DNA of 43,800 nt from Candidatus Helarchaeota archaeon (GCA_013375405.1 JABXJU010000007.1:1-43800); one strand, 5' to 3'. Counted from the first letter of the stretch, positions 33,101-41,213 are shown. Numbers and translations are program-made. Notes: generated by a model not told the origin, from the sequence alone.

Positions 33101-34869
33101 GTCGTGGAATCCCAGGGGGTGGTCCATAAGGAGGTTAATGGAATATTAACAAGGGGGCCACTCGCCATAGGGGTGAGACCCATTGCGTAATAGAACGTGT
33201 AGTGTGATATGTTGAACACTTGGTATTCGGCTAAGAAGATCGGTTCGGGGCTGGTGATGTTGGCGGTTATGTTCACCATCTTTGAGACCACATCATTTGG
33301 GGTCGGTTGGAAAATATCGAGTTGTATTTGGCCGGAGTTGTTGAGAAAGAGAGGGGAATACTCATAAATTACACCACCAGGCATAAAGTTAAATTGCGAT
33401 CGTTTAGTCAATCCGGAAAAATTCGCAAAACTGGTGGATAGATACATGTAATAAATCCCGTTCGGGTAGCGGTAGGTAGAATTCCACGTCCCACTATATA
33501 ATCCAGGGCCAAGTGCCGTAGCTCTATCTAGGGGAAGTTGGGGGAATCCATACATATAGCTCAAGTCATCAAAAATCCTTTGATTGAAAGTGGCTGCATC
33601 ATAAAATTCTACGTCTATTAACGGCGGAAACGGAAGGCTCGTTGTCATGTTGAACAAAATAGGTACATCCCCTTGTGAGCTGGTGGGGGGAATAAATGGC
33701 CACCCAATAAAAAATTCAACAACAGGGGCTGTAAAATTCACCTGAATATCAGCAACAGTACCAAGTCCATCTACGAAAATATCGTAAGTAGAGGCGTTAA
33801 GTAATAGCCACCAATCATGATCTATTCCTAGATATTGGGGAATATGATATGGCGAAGCAAGAGATGTGATATTTCCATTCTCAACCACAATGTCGATTTC
33901 TGAGCTAGAATAGGCGGATTCATTGAGCAGAGAGAGCGGGGTAAAAGGGGTATCAAGAACTGCATTCAAATCGAAGCTGTAGGGAGCTGGAGAACCCCCA
34001 TAGGCTGGGCCAAAGAATTCAGGGTAATTGACAAATACATTACATTCAAAAGAGGAATTATAATCGCCCAAGGGGTCACGTACAGAAGATATAATTTGTT
34101 CGGTAAATTGTGGTTGATGCGTATAAATCCAATTTAACCGTGATCTTGTAAGATTAATTCTACCTAAAATGGAATCCGATAAGCCAGGGGGAGTATGATC
34201 AGCAAGGTACATTATAAAATAAGAATAATCTACCACCGGAGAAAAATTTAATCCATAAGTGATAACCTTCGCCTCGCCCATATGGTCATCAATACTAAGT
34301 GGAGTGGAGGTGAAATTATTTGGAATCCCGAACGCCCTTTCAATATCGCTCTTAAGGATTGCTGCCGCTTGATACATTTCGATTTCATTGAGTGCGACAG
34401 GATTTTCCATTCCTGAAGCCATCATTCCTTCATCATCATAAAGAAAATAGAAAGAAAGATACGCATCCTGTTTCGATATCTCAGGTTCGAAAAGTTGCAC
34501 TCCACGTTGATAATAATAGTCTTTCATATTAGTACTCACGACATCAAAATTAATCAGCCAGACAAGGTCATATTCAGGGAGAGACCAATTCACATCGGGG
34601 GTAGTTTGGGGTCCTTGAAACGATCCGAGGACGGTTAGATTCCCATGCTTATCAACATATACTCTAATAGTTTCTTCATACCCTAGATTGGATCCAGACC
34701 TAACATCTAGGGATTTATCCTCACTAGAAGTACCAATCAGGAGAGATGGGAGAAATATACTAAAGATACCAATAAAACTAGCAATAAAGAAAATAAATAC
34801 TAAACTTAATCCTTTCAATTTTCGATTTCTAAAAGAGAAGGTTTTCAAAATTCGAGTATTGAGCTTCAT
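27199..34869 (-). CDS. Giant secreted surface protein with four copies of an unnamed large module and Ig-like spacers
   Basis: Protein of about 2,556 residues. I prefer the ATG at 34869 (GGTGAG ahead of it) over the GTG at 34878. A hydrophobic N-terminal segment (LSLVFIFFIASFIGIFSIF) is a signal or anchor; no C-terminal membrane helix is present. Four copies of a large alpha/beta module are marked by IERAFGIP (residue about 178), AQAAFNIP (about 743), LERVFDIP (about 1165) and CERVFGIE (about 1587). Each has, downstream, a (Y/W)(G/A)xN(F/Y)(S/T)P-like strand, a DYxxF helix and SGL. Between and after them are about eight Ig-like domains starting ISPxxGxxVxG. Sequons are frequent. I know no family for the large module. 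Likely an S-layer-associated or surface-binding protein. Confidence 0.85.
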   Translation of the reverse strand: MKLNTRILKTFSFRNRKLKGLSLVFIFFIASFIGIFSIFLPSLLIGTSSEDKSLDVRSGSNLGYEETIRVYVDKHGNLTVLGSFQGPQTTPDVNWSLPEYDLVWLINFDVVSTNMKDYYYQRGVQLFEPEISKQDAYLSFYFLYDDEGMMASGMENPVALNEIEMYQAAAILKSDIERAFGIPNNFTSTPLSIDDHMGEAKVITYGLNFSPVVDYSYFIMYLADHTPPGLSDSILGRINLTRSRLNWIYTHQPQFTEQIISSVRDPLGDYNSSFECNVFVNYPEFFGPAYGGSPAPYSFDLNAVLDTPFTPLSLLNESAYSSSEIDIVVENGNITSLASPYHIPQYLGIDHDWWLLLNASTYDIFVDGLGTVADIQVNFTAPVVEFFIGWPFIPPTSSQGDVPILFNMTTSLPFPPLIDVEFYDAATFNQRIFDDLSYMYGFPQLPLDRATALGPGLYSGTWNSTYRYPNGIYYMYLSTSFANFSGLTKRSQFNFMPGGVIYEYSPLFLNNSGQIQLDIFQPTPNDVVSKMVNITANITSPEPIFLAEYQVFNISHYTFYYAMGLTPMASGPLVNIPLTSLWTTPWDSTTVPSTEDYILRVQVTDTNTTFFQDILITVNNTLYQENIPLYAPMGAHWGYGYDLYIGSVETPQISDPISGGGGPPMPIMFYGYGVDYGMDFTSHLYEDVLAVFVAADNNHSRNLMWDQISTDIPENDFGMIVWMWNDTPESRDTASAIVAEAQAAFNIPFDLPHLDTYIMNMGGPDTYMFVYGANYSTINYQDFIDKFHSSVPSGLAGVYTKENMTQAGINSTIFFGYMDPEIMPIPGLENFNLGKNAFISPIISFPNYFDPLFLGDPSLNISLNAIFPQITQYNACSPAVASHVLSGFGPTALGTPLGAIAMNANITSWYPQDPSMINVTPLTGMISPNLTNMIKFTLLDTSLAFPYGLLTTDNVIIRFTGPYLTNNLMSPAEGQSVELDDSNVTIESQSLAGYWNETQYILTQAGAQSWFQSPLIYNGDNWTDVIYSQSFSPGLYQLRTYTRDNLSLWAVNMTQIYINNSVHSSMLAILINEWGDVEFLTGDPSGTGIFGYGLRLGYDPSIEEYNDTNLNQIVISISDEQNPNLWSNMFTGENWNFLVAVLGSGAGTEEQLTEISGPIIEDLERVFDIPGLLQKAELAETNPYGAPLMGALCWAMNYTPSRDYNYFLDHYETVRKGNITSVFSKENLLKANQSSILYGIVSPWNAKQGLQINYGVPNLNGDEYVGVAPYMRFEDVFDYSTVNQSHSFSLANLLGISEINTDYEQSMTYGRSDILTSVFCGNYTDSQVYPNNPNFTFYIPFGLPGYQFLMLNKSAHFQEGINQTDDIRFNFTAPYTNTEVISPLPGSTVHGDVNVIVNATMVAPSTVDVGVTVLPAGYYDTLLVSQMIPSGDFTLTYNSVNRYWEGTWETLDISLPNGWYDLVFTFTDGVGRFQRNISRVYVHNTYYDEQVGLQIDQFGNVSASFQIFGNILKDDWNDSIPEYQDVFMAALQATNSYAGSANYTKELLTSWLGTSPNDIGFAVMFSSEISEAEAILAATPLKDDCERVFGIEGTLNFIEFSPFYMGMPGMGALKIVYFGANYTPTLTYSDFVDYFHQSTPSGLNNTIASALTGADSFLQWVITTDPSIIGGSIPPNIDLGLSSMIMGYLFDPQYFGANYMEGTLATRNISLAEFFNVPQILHAPSDVADTMRSSMSIRIENANVTSWYPDIPDKAKWEPGARAYYAQLAERNVYQSYDDDYDDRAWDLNVDDINVTFDEPMSRPIVVTPLAGATVNGTTSIQVFVENTTPVNDVRIKIYTETEYDALGLAALFGGGGMPSSRPPGMYGEQAMNELGGGYWNYSWDAYQHPDGPIWFEVVVATAGGYYSYNSTKVTISNSNPLAANVISPSDGATVSGVMKVSAQIINSTPIFRAQGAVMGVDPTQFFAEVVLEPEGGNIYSGYIGTQGIKNGTYDLILIVIDIFGAVTFNTSVSFDIANPVIFEINLLHPTSTLDWSKTAELIASTTGPYYTKTMDYTISQQYYNPDWNSYAPTGPPLAVGSMVDPDSTWVAQIDTSHWPKMLNISDGQDWDIYEAYYLIEITGTDTQYGITQYSERFKLGEPETLTAEITSPLDGWAVEGIFNTTVQVTNLTDVINTIEGRVLDSSERTIQALKFNISGGTLAEAEVFSYPHPNGYYTIEVWGETANGSFYDSITSIFANTIIFSIEGIYPGESDTVTGTITAQLDIQNVTDLSYIWLDINEPDGPTLRRLDSFSYNGTSGYWEQQWDSWEVPDGDYELFCGAKDSNNIELYDDYDFSIDNPPRVWITEPLGGSIYQEYDPIPIEVFVPDTDMDYVELWVNMTFIMNLTADNGNWTGEWSYTIGKIGINNLQIKAYDTGGQVNDTQWTWVNITPYTPPAEHADVYEVILTNTTGGEQSTFTEGETVEYHATIRGDAGSGTYVVTAQTNDPLLHGYLEYNETVTVTAGLDIEVVFSYTIAIGAPTGTYTVQILVWTDWPWDGGLCVDFITITFEVV

Positions 34870-34991
34870 ACATCTCACCTTGTAAAAAAGTATATACTTG
34901 GTAATAAGAAGTAACTTAGATTATCAAAGAAGGGAAGATCTATAAAAGTGTTATTTTAAAAGAAACTTCAATTTTCTTATAAACAAAGTAG

Positions 34992-35025
34992 CCACTAGGG
35001 GAGTTTATAATACTCTTGATAGTGG
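34992..35025. repeat. Strong imperfect palindrome/hairpin in intergenic DNA
   Basis: CCACTA (34992-34997) pairs with TAGTGG (35020-35025). Inside, GGGAGT pairs with ACTCTT (four Watson-Crick pairs plus two G-U in RNA) around the loop TTATAAT. It is directly followed by the 8-base palindrome AACCGGTT (35026-35033). It lies between two minus-strand genes and has no T-tract, so it is more like an operator or structured RNA than a terminator. Confidence 0.45.
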
Positions 35026-35109
35026 AACCGGTTGTAATATATTCTCGAAAAATAGATTCATATTAGAAAAGTCTATAAAAAGGAATTTTGTCGAGTTTTG
35101 GTAAGGAAA

Positions 35110-35379
35110 TCAGATCTTTTGCAGAAAGGGCGGGGGAGATGGTCGTTTTTTAGCAAAGATATTGAAGAATTCATCTAATTTCGTTTCAATTTTCGTTTTT
35201 GGGAGAGATTCGAGTTTACCTGGATGAAAGTCACACTTTCTTATTAATGCAGAGGGCGTTTGGAATAACTCGCACCAATTATTGAAGGTCACTTGGTAAT
35301 CGGGTAGTTGTTTTTTTAGTTTATAATCTTTACAACCTTGACATTTAGATTTCATAATGGTATCTGGGTATTTTCTCAT
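35110..35379 (-). CDS. Small cysteine-containing protein, possible zinc-binding
   Basis: A possible 89-residue protein with CQGC near the N-terminus and a second pair, WCELF...RKCDFHPG, about 25-35 residues later. The four cysteines, with a nearby His, could bind one metal ion. The C-terminus is basic and proline-rich. No convincing Shine-Dalgarno at the ATG (35379) or at the internal ATG at 35355, so start and even coding status are moderately uncertain. The frame is 32 bases downstream of the 35412 membrane-protein gene on the same strand and could be its operon partner. Confidence 0.5.
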   Translation of the reverse strand: MRKYPDTIMKSKCQGCKDYKLKKQLPDYQVTFNNWCELFQTPSALIRKCDFHPGKLESLPKTKIETKLDEFFNIFAKKRPSPPPFLQKI

Positions 35380-35411
35380 TAAATAACTGCAGAATATCCA
35401 AATATGATATA

Positions 35412-35822
35412 CTAAATTTCAGAATTAGAGTCTTCATCAATAGAATTGGATTCTTCTTCGGGGAGTTCAGATGGTATATCAGCAGTAGATTTCAAAGGTT
35501 CATCTTCTGGAAGTTCGATTTCGTCCTTAGAACGTTTGAACACGCTTTTAATACTTCTAAAAAATGATCCAATTTTAGATTTTAATCGAGATAGGCGAGA
35601 TTCTTCGTCCAATTCTTTAAAGGAAGGGTAAGGGGGTATTTTTGCTTCCTCTTTGGGTGAAGTCGTGAATTTATCGCTCCGTAAGAGATAGATTGCTAGG
35701 AGAATTGCACTCACCACGCAGACAAGCCCTGCGGAGAATAGAATAAGGACTAGAGTCATTTTTTCATTCCAATCAAAGGGAAAATCCAATAAATTTAGTT
35801 CAAAAAGAAATGAAACCATCAT
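35412..35822 (-). CDS. Single-pass membrane protein with acidic cytosolic tail
   Basis: A 136-residue protein with one strong membrane helix (TLVLILFSAGLVCVVSAILLAIYLL, about residues 23-47) preceded by a hydrophobic, proline-containing N-terminus. The rest is a cytosolic tail. It is first basic and amphipathic (LSRLKSKIGSFFRSIKSVFKRSK) and then strongly acidic, rich in Glu, Ser and Asp to the end. There are no catalytic motifs. Small tail-exposing membrane proteins of this kind often recruit partners; that is inference. Two adjacent ATG codons make either the start. Confidence 0.65.
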   Translation of the reverse strand: MMVSFLFELNLLDFPFDWNEKMTLVLILFSAGLVCVVSAILLAIYLLRSDKFTTSPKEEAKIPPYPSFKELDEESRLSRLKSKIGSFFRSIKSVFKRSKDEIELPEDEPLKSTADIPSELPEEESNSIDEDSNSEI

Positions 35823-35910
35823 TGAAATAAACCGTTTTAAGGAAATTTATATTTTACGAAAAGTGGAAAGTGGAGCAAATAGTAAAGAGTTTCTGAAAGA
35901 GTATATTTAT

Positions 35911-36741
35911 TTAAGTTATGAGTGATACTTGGGCTACATCATCTTCTTCAAACTTTGCACGAAAATTTTTGCCAACTTTTGACCTAAAAAAAACGAGTGG
36001 AGCATCATATTTGAGTCCCATGTGAGCACGAATCAAATAATTCCATTTAATCGAAGCGAATTCATCTAATGCTACGTCGAATGGAACCCACTGCCCATAA
36101 AGTGGAATGTAGACTTCCGACCATGCATGTAAACTATAATTATTTGCATCTGTTACTAATATACCCATAACCCGTTGAGCAGGGATATGATTTATACGAC
36201 AAAGAGTAATAAAAAGGTCAGAAAATTCGTCACAATCACCTTTCCCTTCTTTTAGAGCGAGCCTAGCACCTAAACGATGATTCTGGTTTTCGCGAAATTT
36301 GATATTGTCATGAACAAATTCGAAAGCCTTATGGAGATTGATAAGAACATCATCGCCCGATTCCGATAATAAATTCTTGGCAATCTCAGTTAGTTCGGGA
36401 TCGTTGGTTTCCCAAAATTTGGCGCTCCTACAATATTGAGTTATGTAAGTTTTGGAGTATGTGTTAAACCTAAAGTTTAGGATTGGAAATTTGAGAGTTT
36501 TAGTTGAGAAAATAAGAGTTGCTTTGAATTGAAATTCATCATTAGCGTGGAGCGAGGGAAGTTTTATGTATCCTCCGTAGTTTTTTTCACCCATCTCGCG
36601 GATTTGGAATGCCGGTCTTTTCTGAATAATTTCAACAGATTGGTGTTCACTTTCTCCGTACAAACTCCATGTGAGATATCCGGCCTGAAGCATCCCTGAT
36701 TGAATGGATAAAGTATTGGCAAGATCGACTTGAATTTCCAT
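35911..36741 (-). CDS. Transglutaminase-like (papain-fold) protein
   Basis: Protein of 276 residues. The C-terminal half is a transglutaminase core with the full triad: Cys170 in KGDCDEFSDLF, His205 in SLHAWSEVYI and Asp222 in WVPFDVALD. The N-terminal 105 residues look like a beta-sandwich. No signal peptide, so it is probably cytosolic. Archaeal members of this family usually act as peptidases or amidases, not protein cross-linkers, but the substrate is unknown. ATG at 36741 has AAGGA about 5 bases upstream. Divergent from the dehydrogenase at 36847. Confidence 0.85.
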   Translation of the reverse strand: MEIQVDLANTLSIQSGMLQAGYLTWSLYGESEHQSVEIIQKRPAFQIREMGEKNYGGYIKLPSLHANDEFQFKATLIFSTKTLKFPILNFRFNTYSKTYITQYCRSAKFWETNDPELTEIAKNLLSESGDDVLINLHKAFEFVHDNIKFRENQNHRLGARLALKEGKGDCDEFSDLFITLCRINHIPAQRVMGILVTDANNYSLHAWSEVYIPLYGQWVPFDVALDEFASIKWNYLIRAHMGLKYDAPLVFFRSKVGKNFRAKFEEDDVAQVSLIT

Positions 36742-36846
36742 AAAAATCCTTTTGCGTCTAATTCATTTTTATGATAGTAATTATTAAAACATATTATACT
36801 AATTTAGGTAATAATTTTATTCAAATAAGGTATTGAAAATTTACAG

Positions 36847-37797
36847 GTGAAGGGTTTGAAAATCCTATTCTGTGGGTCTGGATGGAAAACGGCAGCCGAT
36901 CGGGTGAAAAAGCGGGTGCAGAATTTTGAATTTAAAATGCAAGATATGGATCGTCCCTTGATTGAGCAGGTTGCGGATGTTACTGTGATTATCCCAACCA
37001 TGGAGAAAATTACGGAAGAAATCATTAAAGCTGCTAAAAAATTGAAATTAATCCAACAATTTGGAGTTGGTCTTGAAGGAATAGATCGGAAAGCTGCCAA
37101 AGAACATGGTGTTTACGTGGCTAATTGTACTGGAGCGAATGCTATCACTGTTGCAGAATCCGTTATATTTCTAATGTTAGGATTGTCACGAAAGCTGCCT
37201 GAAAGTCAAGCTACATTCAATAAGAGAATATTGGGGCATCCTATCGGCTCCGAATTATTTGGAAAAAAGTTAGGGATAATTGGATTAGGTAATTCCGGCA
37301 GAGAGCTAGTAAAGCGTGCATATTCCATGGGAATGAAGATTTATGCAACTAAACGCACTCCAAATAAAGATTTTGTGTCGAAATATCATCTTGAATTTCT
37401 GGGGGGGCCTAAAGATCTCAATTATGTTTTAAAAGAAGCGGATTTCGTGTCACTACACACACCTCTCACAGAAGAAACCCGAAATTTGATCTCAGAAACA
37501 GAGTTGAAACAAATGAAGCCCTCAGCATTTCTAATCAATGTGAGTCGAGGCCCTGTCATCGACAAGGACGCCCTTCTAAAAGCACTACAAGAGAAATGGA
37601 TTGCAGGTGTCGCCTTAGATGTGTATTGGGAAGAACCTGCTGATCCTGAGGACCCTCTTTTTCAATTCAAGAACATCATTGCAATGCCTCATATTGCAGG
37701 TTCTTCTGAAGAAAGCCAAGTACGTATGACAGATATCGTTGTGGAAAATGTTTTTCGTGTAGCTGAGGGAAAAAAACCTATAAATATTCAAAATTAA
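36847..37797 (+). CDS. D-isomer-specific 2-hydroxyacid dehydrogenase
   Basis: NAD(P)-dependent oxidoreductase of about 316 residues, of the phosphoglycerate/D-lactate/glyoxylate reductase family. It has the Rossmann loop LGIIGLGNSG (146-151), the catalytic Arg234 in NVSRGPVID, Glu263 in YWEEPADP and His282 in MPHIAGSS. No C-terminal ACT domain is present, so it is not a long-form SerA. It starts with GTG at 36847; a TTG at 36856 lies better after AGGTGA and is an alternative. The substrate cannot be decided, though phosphoglycerate or hydroxypyruvate are common. Converges with the CHAT gene, with 18 bases between stops. Confidence 0.92.
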   Translation: MKGLKILFCGSGWKTAADRVKKRVQNFEFKMQDMDRPLIEQVADVTVIIPTMEKITEEIIKAAKKLKLIQQFGVGLEGIDRKAAKEHGVYVANCTGANAITVAESVIFLMLGLSRKLPESQATFNKRILGHPIGSELFGKKLGIIGLGNSGRELVKRAYSMGMKIYATKRTPNKDFVSKYHLEFLGGPKDLNYVLKEADFVSLHTPLTEETRNLISETELKQMKPSAFLINVSRGPVIDKDALLKALQEKWIAGVALDVYWEEPADPEDPLFQFKNIIAMPHIAGSSEESQVRMTDIVVENVFRVAEGKKPINIQN

Positions 37798-37815
37798 TTT
37801 TACCGTTTTATTCAT

Positions 37816-40800
37816 CTAGATTTTTGAAGCTATGAAAATCATCCCGAAGAGTTGGCGTACGCGATCTTGGATGGATAAATTATCAATCTTTTTCGCTAAA
37901 TTATCGAGTTCGTCAAGTTTTGTAACAATGGACTTCATCGTGGGTATCCAATTAACTTCCGTTGCAGAGGTGATAGACGTTACAAGAGGTTCTAGTAAAG
38001 GCAAGATTGGATCGAATGCTGTATCTCCAGCAGACTCCTTCGCAAGCTGCTTAACCTCCATCAATATTCTATTAAAGACGCTCTTAATGATTTTATTGCG
38101 AGCACATTGAATACTCTTCTGTTTAACAAAATGCCAAGCATAAATTATTTCGCCAAAAGCTTGTTTTTCCCATGGTTTTACATAAATTAAAGAGTATGAG
38201 GGATCTCCAATGCAGCTATACGCGAGCCATGTGAAATCGTGAGAATAATCTTCACTTCCACCTAGTAGATCATGAACCAAATTTTTTGCGGTTTTTTGTG
38301 CTTCGCCCAATGCCCAACCTGATATAATGGAGGAATAAAAGGCATAGGCGTATTCCAAGGCGGCAAAATCAGTAACAGACCAAAGAGGTGACACAAAGAA
38401 GCAAGAGCCTGCATGTAGAAAGGCGGTTCCAAGGGCCGCGCTCAAGCAAGCATTTGTGAAGATAAGAGGATTCGACCAAAGTTTCAAGTGAGATATTTCA
38501 AGGGCAGTCAATCGGGAATCTGTTAAGATTAGGCCACTTCGAAGGGGTAATATTGGGTCCAAATAACCGTGACCAGAGTAATGGATGATGTTAGGACCTT
38601 GATTAATATTCATAATAACATCGTGTTCGCGGGCATCCCAGCCTTCAATCGTTTCAATTTCGAAACCTTTCAAGCGTTGGCGGAGCTGAACGAGTTCTTT
38701 AGAAGCGTCAGGTAAGTCTAAGGTAGGATTAGCTATCAAAAGGATTTTTAGGCTTTCTTTTGGAATTGGTGAGATGGAAACCGATAAATTGGTCAATAAT
38801 GCTGTGGAATTTTGATCGAGTCCACTGATACGCCCAAATCCATGTCTTAAGCTCCAGAAAGCATCGCCGTCGTGGATGAGTTCAAGCGGTATTCTGCTTC
38901 TGACTGTAAAGTATGGGAGATTATTCGGAATGAGAATTTTAAGAAAGTTGTCTATAGTCGGTGTTATCAAAGCGTTATGAATTTCTTTTCCAAGTTTCTT
39001 GAGTGATTTTTCGGGATTGGCGCCACTGGAGATTATATTATCAATTTCTCCTATTGAAGTCTGACAAAGATTTTCTAATTTCTCCGTTGTTGGTCTAATT
39101 GGGATTAAGGGGGCATTTTTATAAAAAGCATAGTTACCTGCCATCAATAGATGGCAACGACGTTGTGTTTCATCTTCATCCGCCATAGTCTCACACAAAA
39201 TTGCTGAGTTGAACACAACTTCTTCAAGAAAACCCCAATTTTCATAATAAATTTTAAAAAATTCTTTGAAATGGTTGAATGAAAAATCTAAGACCGCTTT
39301 CAGATAGTCTTGTGGATGAATTTCCTCACTAATTAGTTCTTTATCAAGAAAACTTTCATATTTCTTGCCAGTATTTGAATCTATTTTCATTAAGACGGAA
39401 AGGAGGGTTGGTTTATCAGGACTACTTGATAAGGATTTCGATCGTAAACTACCCTCAAAACCCAAGCTAAAAGCTTTAAGGGTCTCTAAAATTTGAGCAA
39501 TTTTAATTGCTAACTCAGATTCATCGTCATAATTTATTGCATAATTGGTATAACCAAAATTTTTAAGTTGTTCTGCGATTCTTGGGGCTTTTTTTGAGTA
39601 AATAATCAGTGCTAACGGATTTTTCCCCTTAAAATCTTCGATTAAATCCTTATAATCCTCAAGATCGAAACTATTTTCAGAATATAAGAGCACAGGACAT
39701 TGTAAATACCGCGCAAGAGGAGTGATAATAGCCGCTATACAAGGATCGTCAGGAAGAACTAATAAATATTCAGAGGAGGGGCGATCATACTTTGAAATTA
39801 TTTCCTGCCGATAGAAGATTTTTCTAAATTCTAAAGGAGCGTTTTTTAAATCTGGAATAGCATGAATTTTAATAATATTCTTGATAATTTCGAGGATTCC
39901 AGGATCAGCTTTTCCTCTGGCAATAAGAACCCGTTGTGCAATTTCCTCTTTCCGCGCCTGTATTTCTTTAAGATTCTCGGATTTTGTGAAAATATAAAAA
40001 TCGAGTTCAGAAAGTTCACTTCCTCTATCTAAAAGAAGAATAATAAGTTGCTGTATGTCCTCAATTCGTGGCACGCCAAATAAACAAATTTTATCTAGCT
40101 CGCGGAGTGAGAGAAGATAATCATAGATCGATGGATCCAGTGGTCGGTCTTCTTGGTACCACATAATCGGATTAAACACATTCAAGCGCCGAGTGAAAGA
40201 TGTCATTGCGGCGAAATGTTCCCGCTTTTCTCCGAGATTTACAGCACATGCATATGCACAAGGCCAATATTCTTCTGAATCAGGAACGATGAAACAAACA
40301 TCATTCATATTTCGTTCAGGAATAAAGATGAATCGGAATTCGAGGATGTAATTTTCTTTTTTTCCAGCCGGAACATCAACTGAAAATTCAATTATAGGGA
40401 ATATTCTTTTTTGAGGTTTCCAAGCTGCGGTATCTTCGATTGATTTTGAACTGATCTCTATCTTATTTGGTGAATTTTCTTTTTGCGGGATAGAAATCTC
40501 AATGATTTTTGTGCGATTATTTTGATAGACAGTGGATGCAAGAAGTTGCATGTGAGTCGCCAAACGATGATGGGAGTCACCATACCAAATGGTGTCTGCT
40601 CCAAGTTCACTACCTTTTATTTTATCGGGATGCGGAGCATATTTGAGTCCTTTCTTCAGGAATCCAGCGGTAGCTTGAGCATTTAATACCCATTGGAGAG
40701 TCCCCTTTTTCCCACTTTCACCACCTTCAACGGTTATGACAGTATTCATCCCGAAAATTGAAAATTGGGTTTTTTTAAGAAAAAATATATCCATTTCACG

Positions 40801-41136
40801 TGTTATTTTTGTTCCATCGGAAGTAGAATAATTAAATTCGGCGAAATCAACCAACTTTTTCTTGGATATATGTGCCCGCAGAGTTTTATCATAGGCATAC
40901 CCCTCTCGAAGGCCAACCCGATCAGCCTCTGGCCAATGGTATTTTATTGGCTTAACTTTTGACTCAACTCTTGCATTTTCAATTTTGAGAGCTTCTTTCG
41001 CTCCACTTTCTGAAATAAATGTTAGTTTTTCATCAACATCAAACTGGTCACCATACCAAGTCTCTTCAATCTTGGTAATAAGTCCCTTATCAACAATTAA
41101 ACGCCCATTTGAGCAGGAAACCTTTATCAATGACAT
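37816..41136 (-). CDS. Large CHAT-domain (caspase-like peptidase) protein
   Basis: Protein of about 1,106 residues. I prefer the ATG at 41136, just after AAAGGTGGA, over the GTG at 41142. The CHAT domain lies near the C-terminus: the catalytic His in IIHYSGHGYLD (His858 from the GTG) and the Cys in FTNACLSAALG (Cys899), then FVSPLWSVTDFAALEYAYAFY and LGEAQKTAKNL, typical of the family. The N-terminal about 330 residues are beta-rich and unrecognised. The middle (about 480-580) has alternating strands and helices resembling a Rossmann-like or cell-wall-binding-2 fold (IITPLARYLQCPVLLYSENS). A helical tail of about 100 residues follows CHAT. No signal peptide or membrane helix. The gene is divergent from the MNT/HEPN pair. 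Substrate unknown. Confidence 0.85.
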   Translation of the reverse strand: MSLIKVSCSNGRLIVDKGLITKIEETWYGDQFDVDEKLTFISESGAKEALKIENARVESKVKPIKYHWPEADRVGLREGYAYDKTLRAHISKKKLVDFAEFNYSTSDGTKITREMDIFFLKKTQFSIFGMNTVITVEGGESGKKGTLQWVLNAQATAGFLKKGLKYAPHPDKIKGSELGADTIWYGDSHHRLATHMQLLASTVYQNNRTKIIEISIPQKENSPNKIEISSKSIEDTAAWKPQKRIFPIIEFSVDVPAGKKENYILEFRFIFIPERNMNDVCFIVPDSEEYWPCAYACAVNLGEKREHFAAMTSFTRRLNVFNPIMWYQEDRPLDPSIYDYLLSLRELDKICLFGVPRIEDIQQLIILLLDRGSELSELDFYIFTKSENLKEIQARKEEIAQRVLIARGKADPGILEIIKNIIKIHAIPDLKNAPLEFRKIFYRQEIISKYDRPSSEYLLVLPDDPCIAAIITPLARYLQCPVLLYSENSFDLEDYKDLIEDFKGKNPLALIIYSKKAPRIAEQLKNFGYTNYAINYDDESELAIKIAQILETLKAFSLGFEGSLRSKSLSSSPDKPTLLSVLMKIDSNTGKKYESFLDKELISEEIHPQDYLKAVLDFSFNHFKEFFKIYYENWGFLEEVVFNSAILCETMADEDETQRRCHLLMAGNYAFYKNAPLIPIRPTTEKLENLCQTSIGEIDNIISSGANPEKSLKKLGKEIHNALITPTIDNFLKILIPNNLPYFTVRSRIPLELIHDGDAFWSLRHGFGRISGLDQNSTALLTNLSVSISPIPKESLKILLIANPTLDLPDASKELVQLRQRLKGFEIETIEGWDAREHDVIMNINQGPNIIHYSGHGYLDPILPLRSGLILTDSRLTALEISHLKLWSNPLIFTNACLSAALGTAFLHAGSCFFVSPLWSVTDFAALEYAYAFYSSIISGWALGEAQKTAKNLVHDLLGGSEDYSHDFTWLAYSCIGDPSYSLIYVKPWEKQAFGEIIYAWHFVKQKSIQCARNKIIKSVFNRILMEVKQLAKESAGDTAFDPILPLLEPLVTSITSATEVNWIPTMKSIVTKLDELDNLAKKIDNLSIQDRVRQLFGMIFIASKI

Positions 41137-41177
41137 TTCCACCTTTATTATTCAGTTTTTAATCAAATTCAATCTGA

Positions 41178-41187
41178 GCTTTTTATA
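41178..41187 (-). promoter_or_regulatory. Candidate TATA box for the CHAT gene
   Basis: On the minus strand ATTATAAAAAG lies about 45 bases before the ATG at 41136, the expected distance for a short-leader archaeal transcript. Confidence 0.35.
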
Positions 41188-41213
41188 ATTTTATTGTTAA
41201 TTTTTAACTAATC

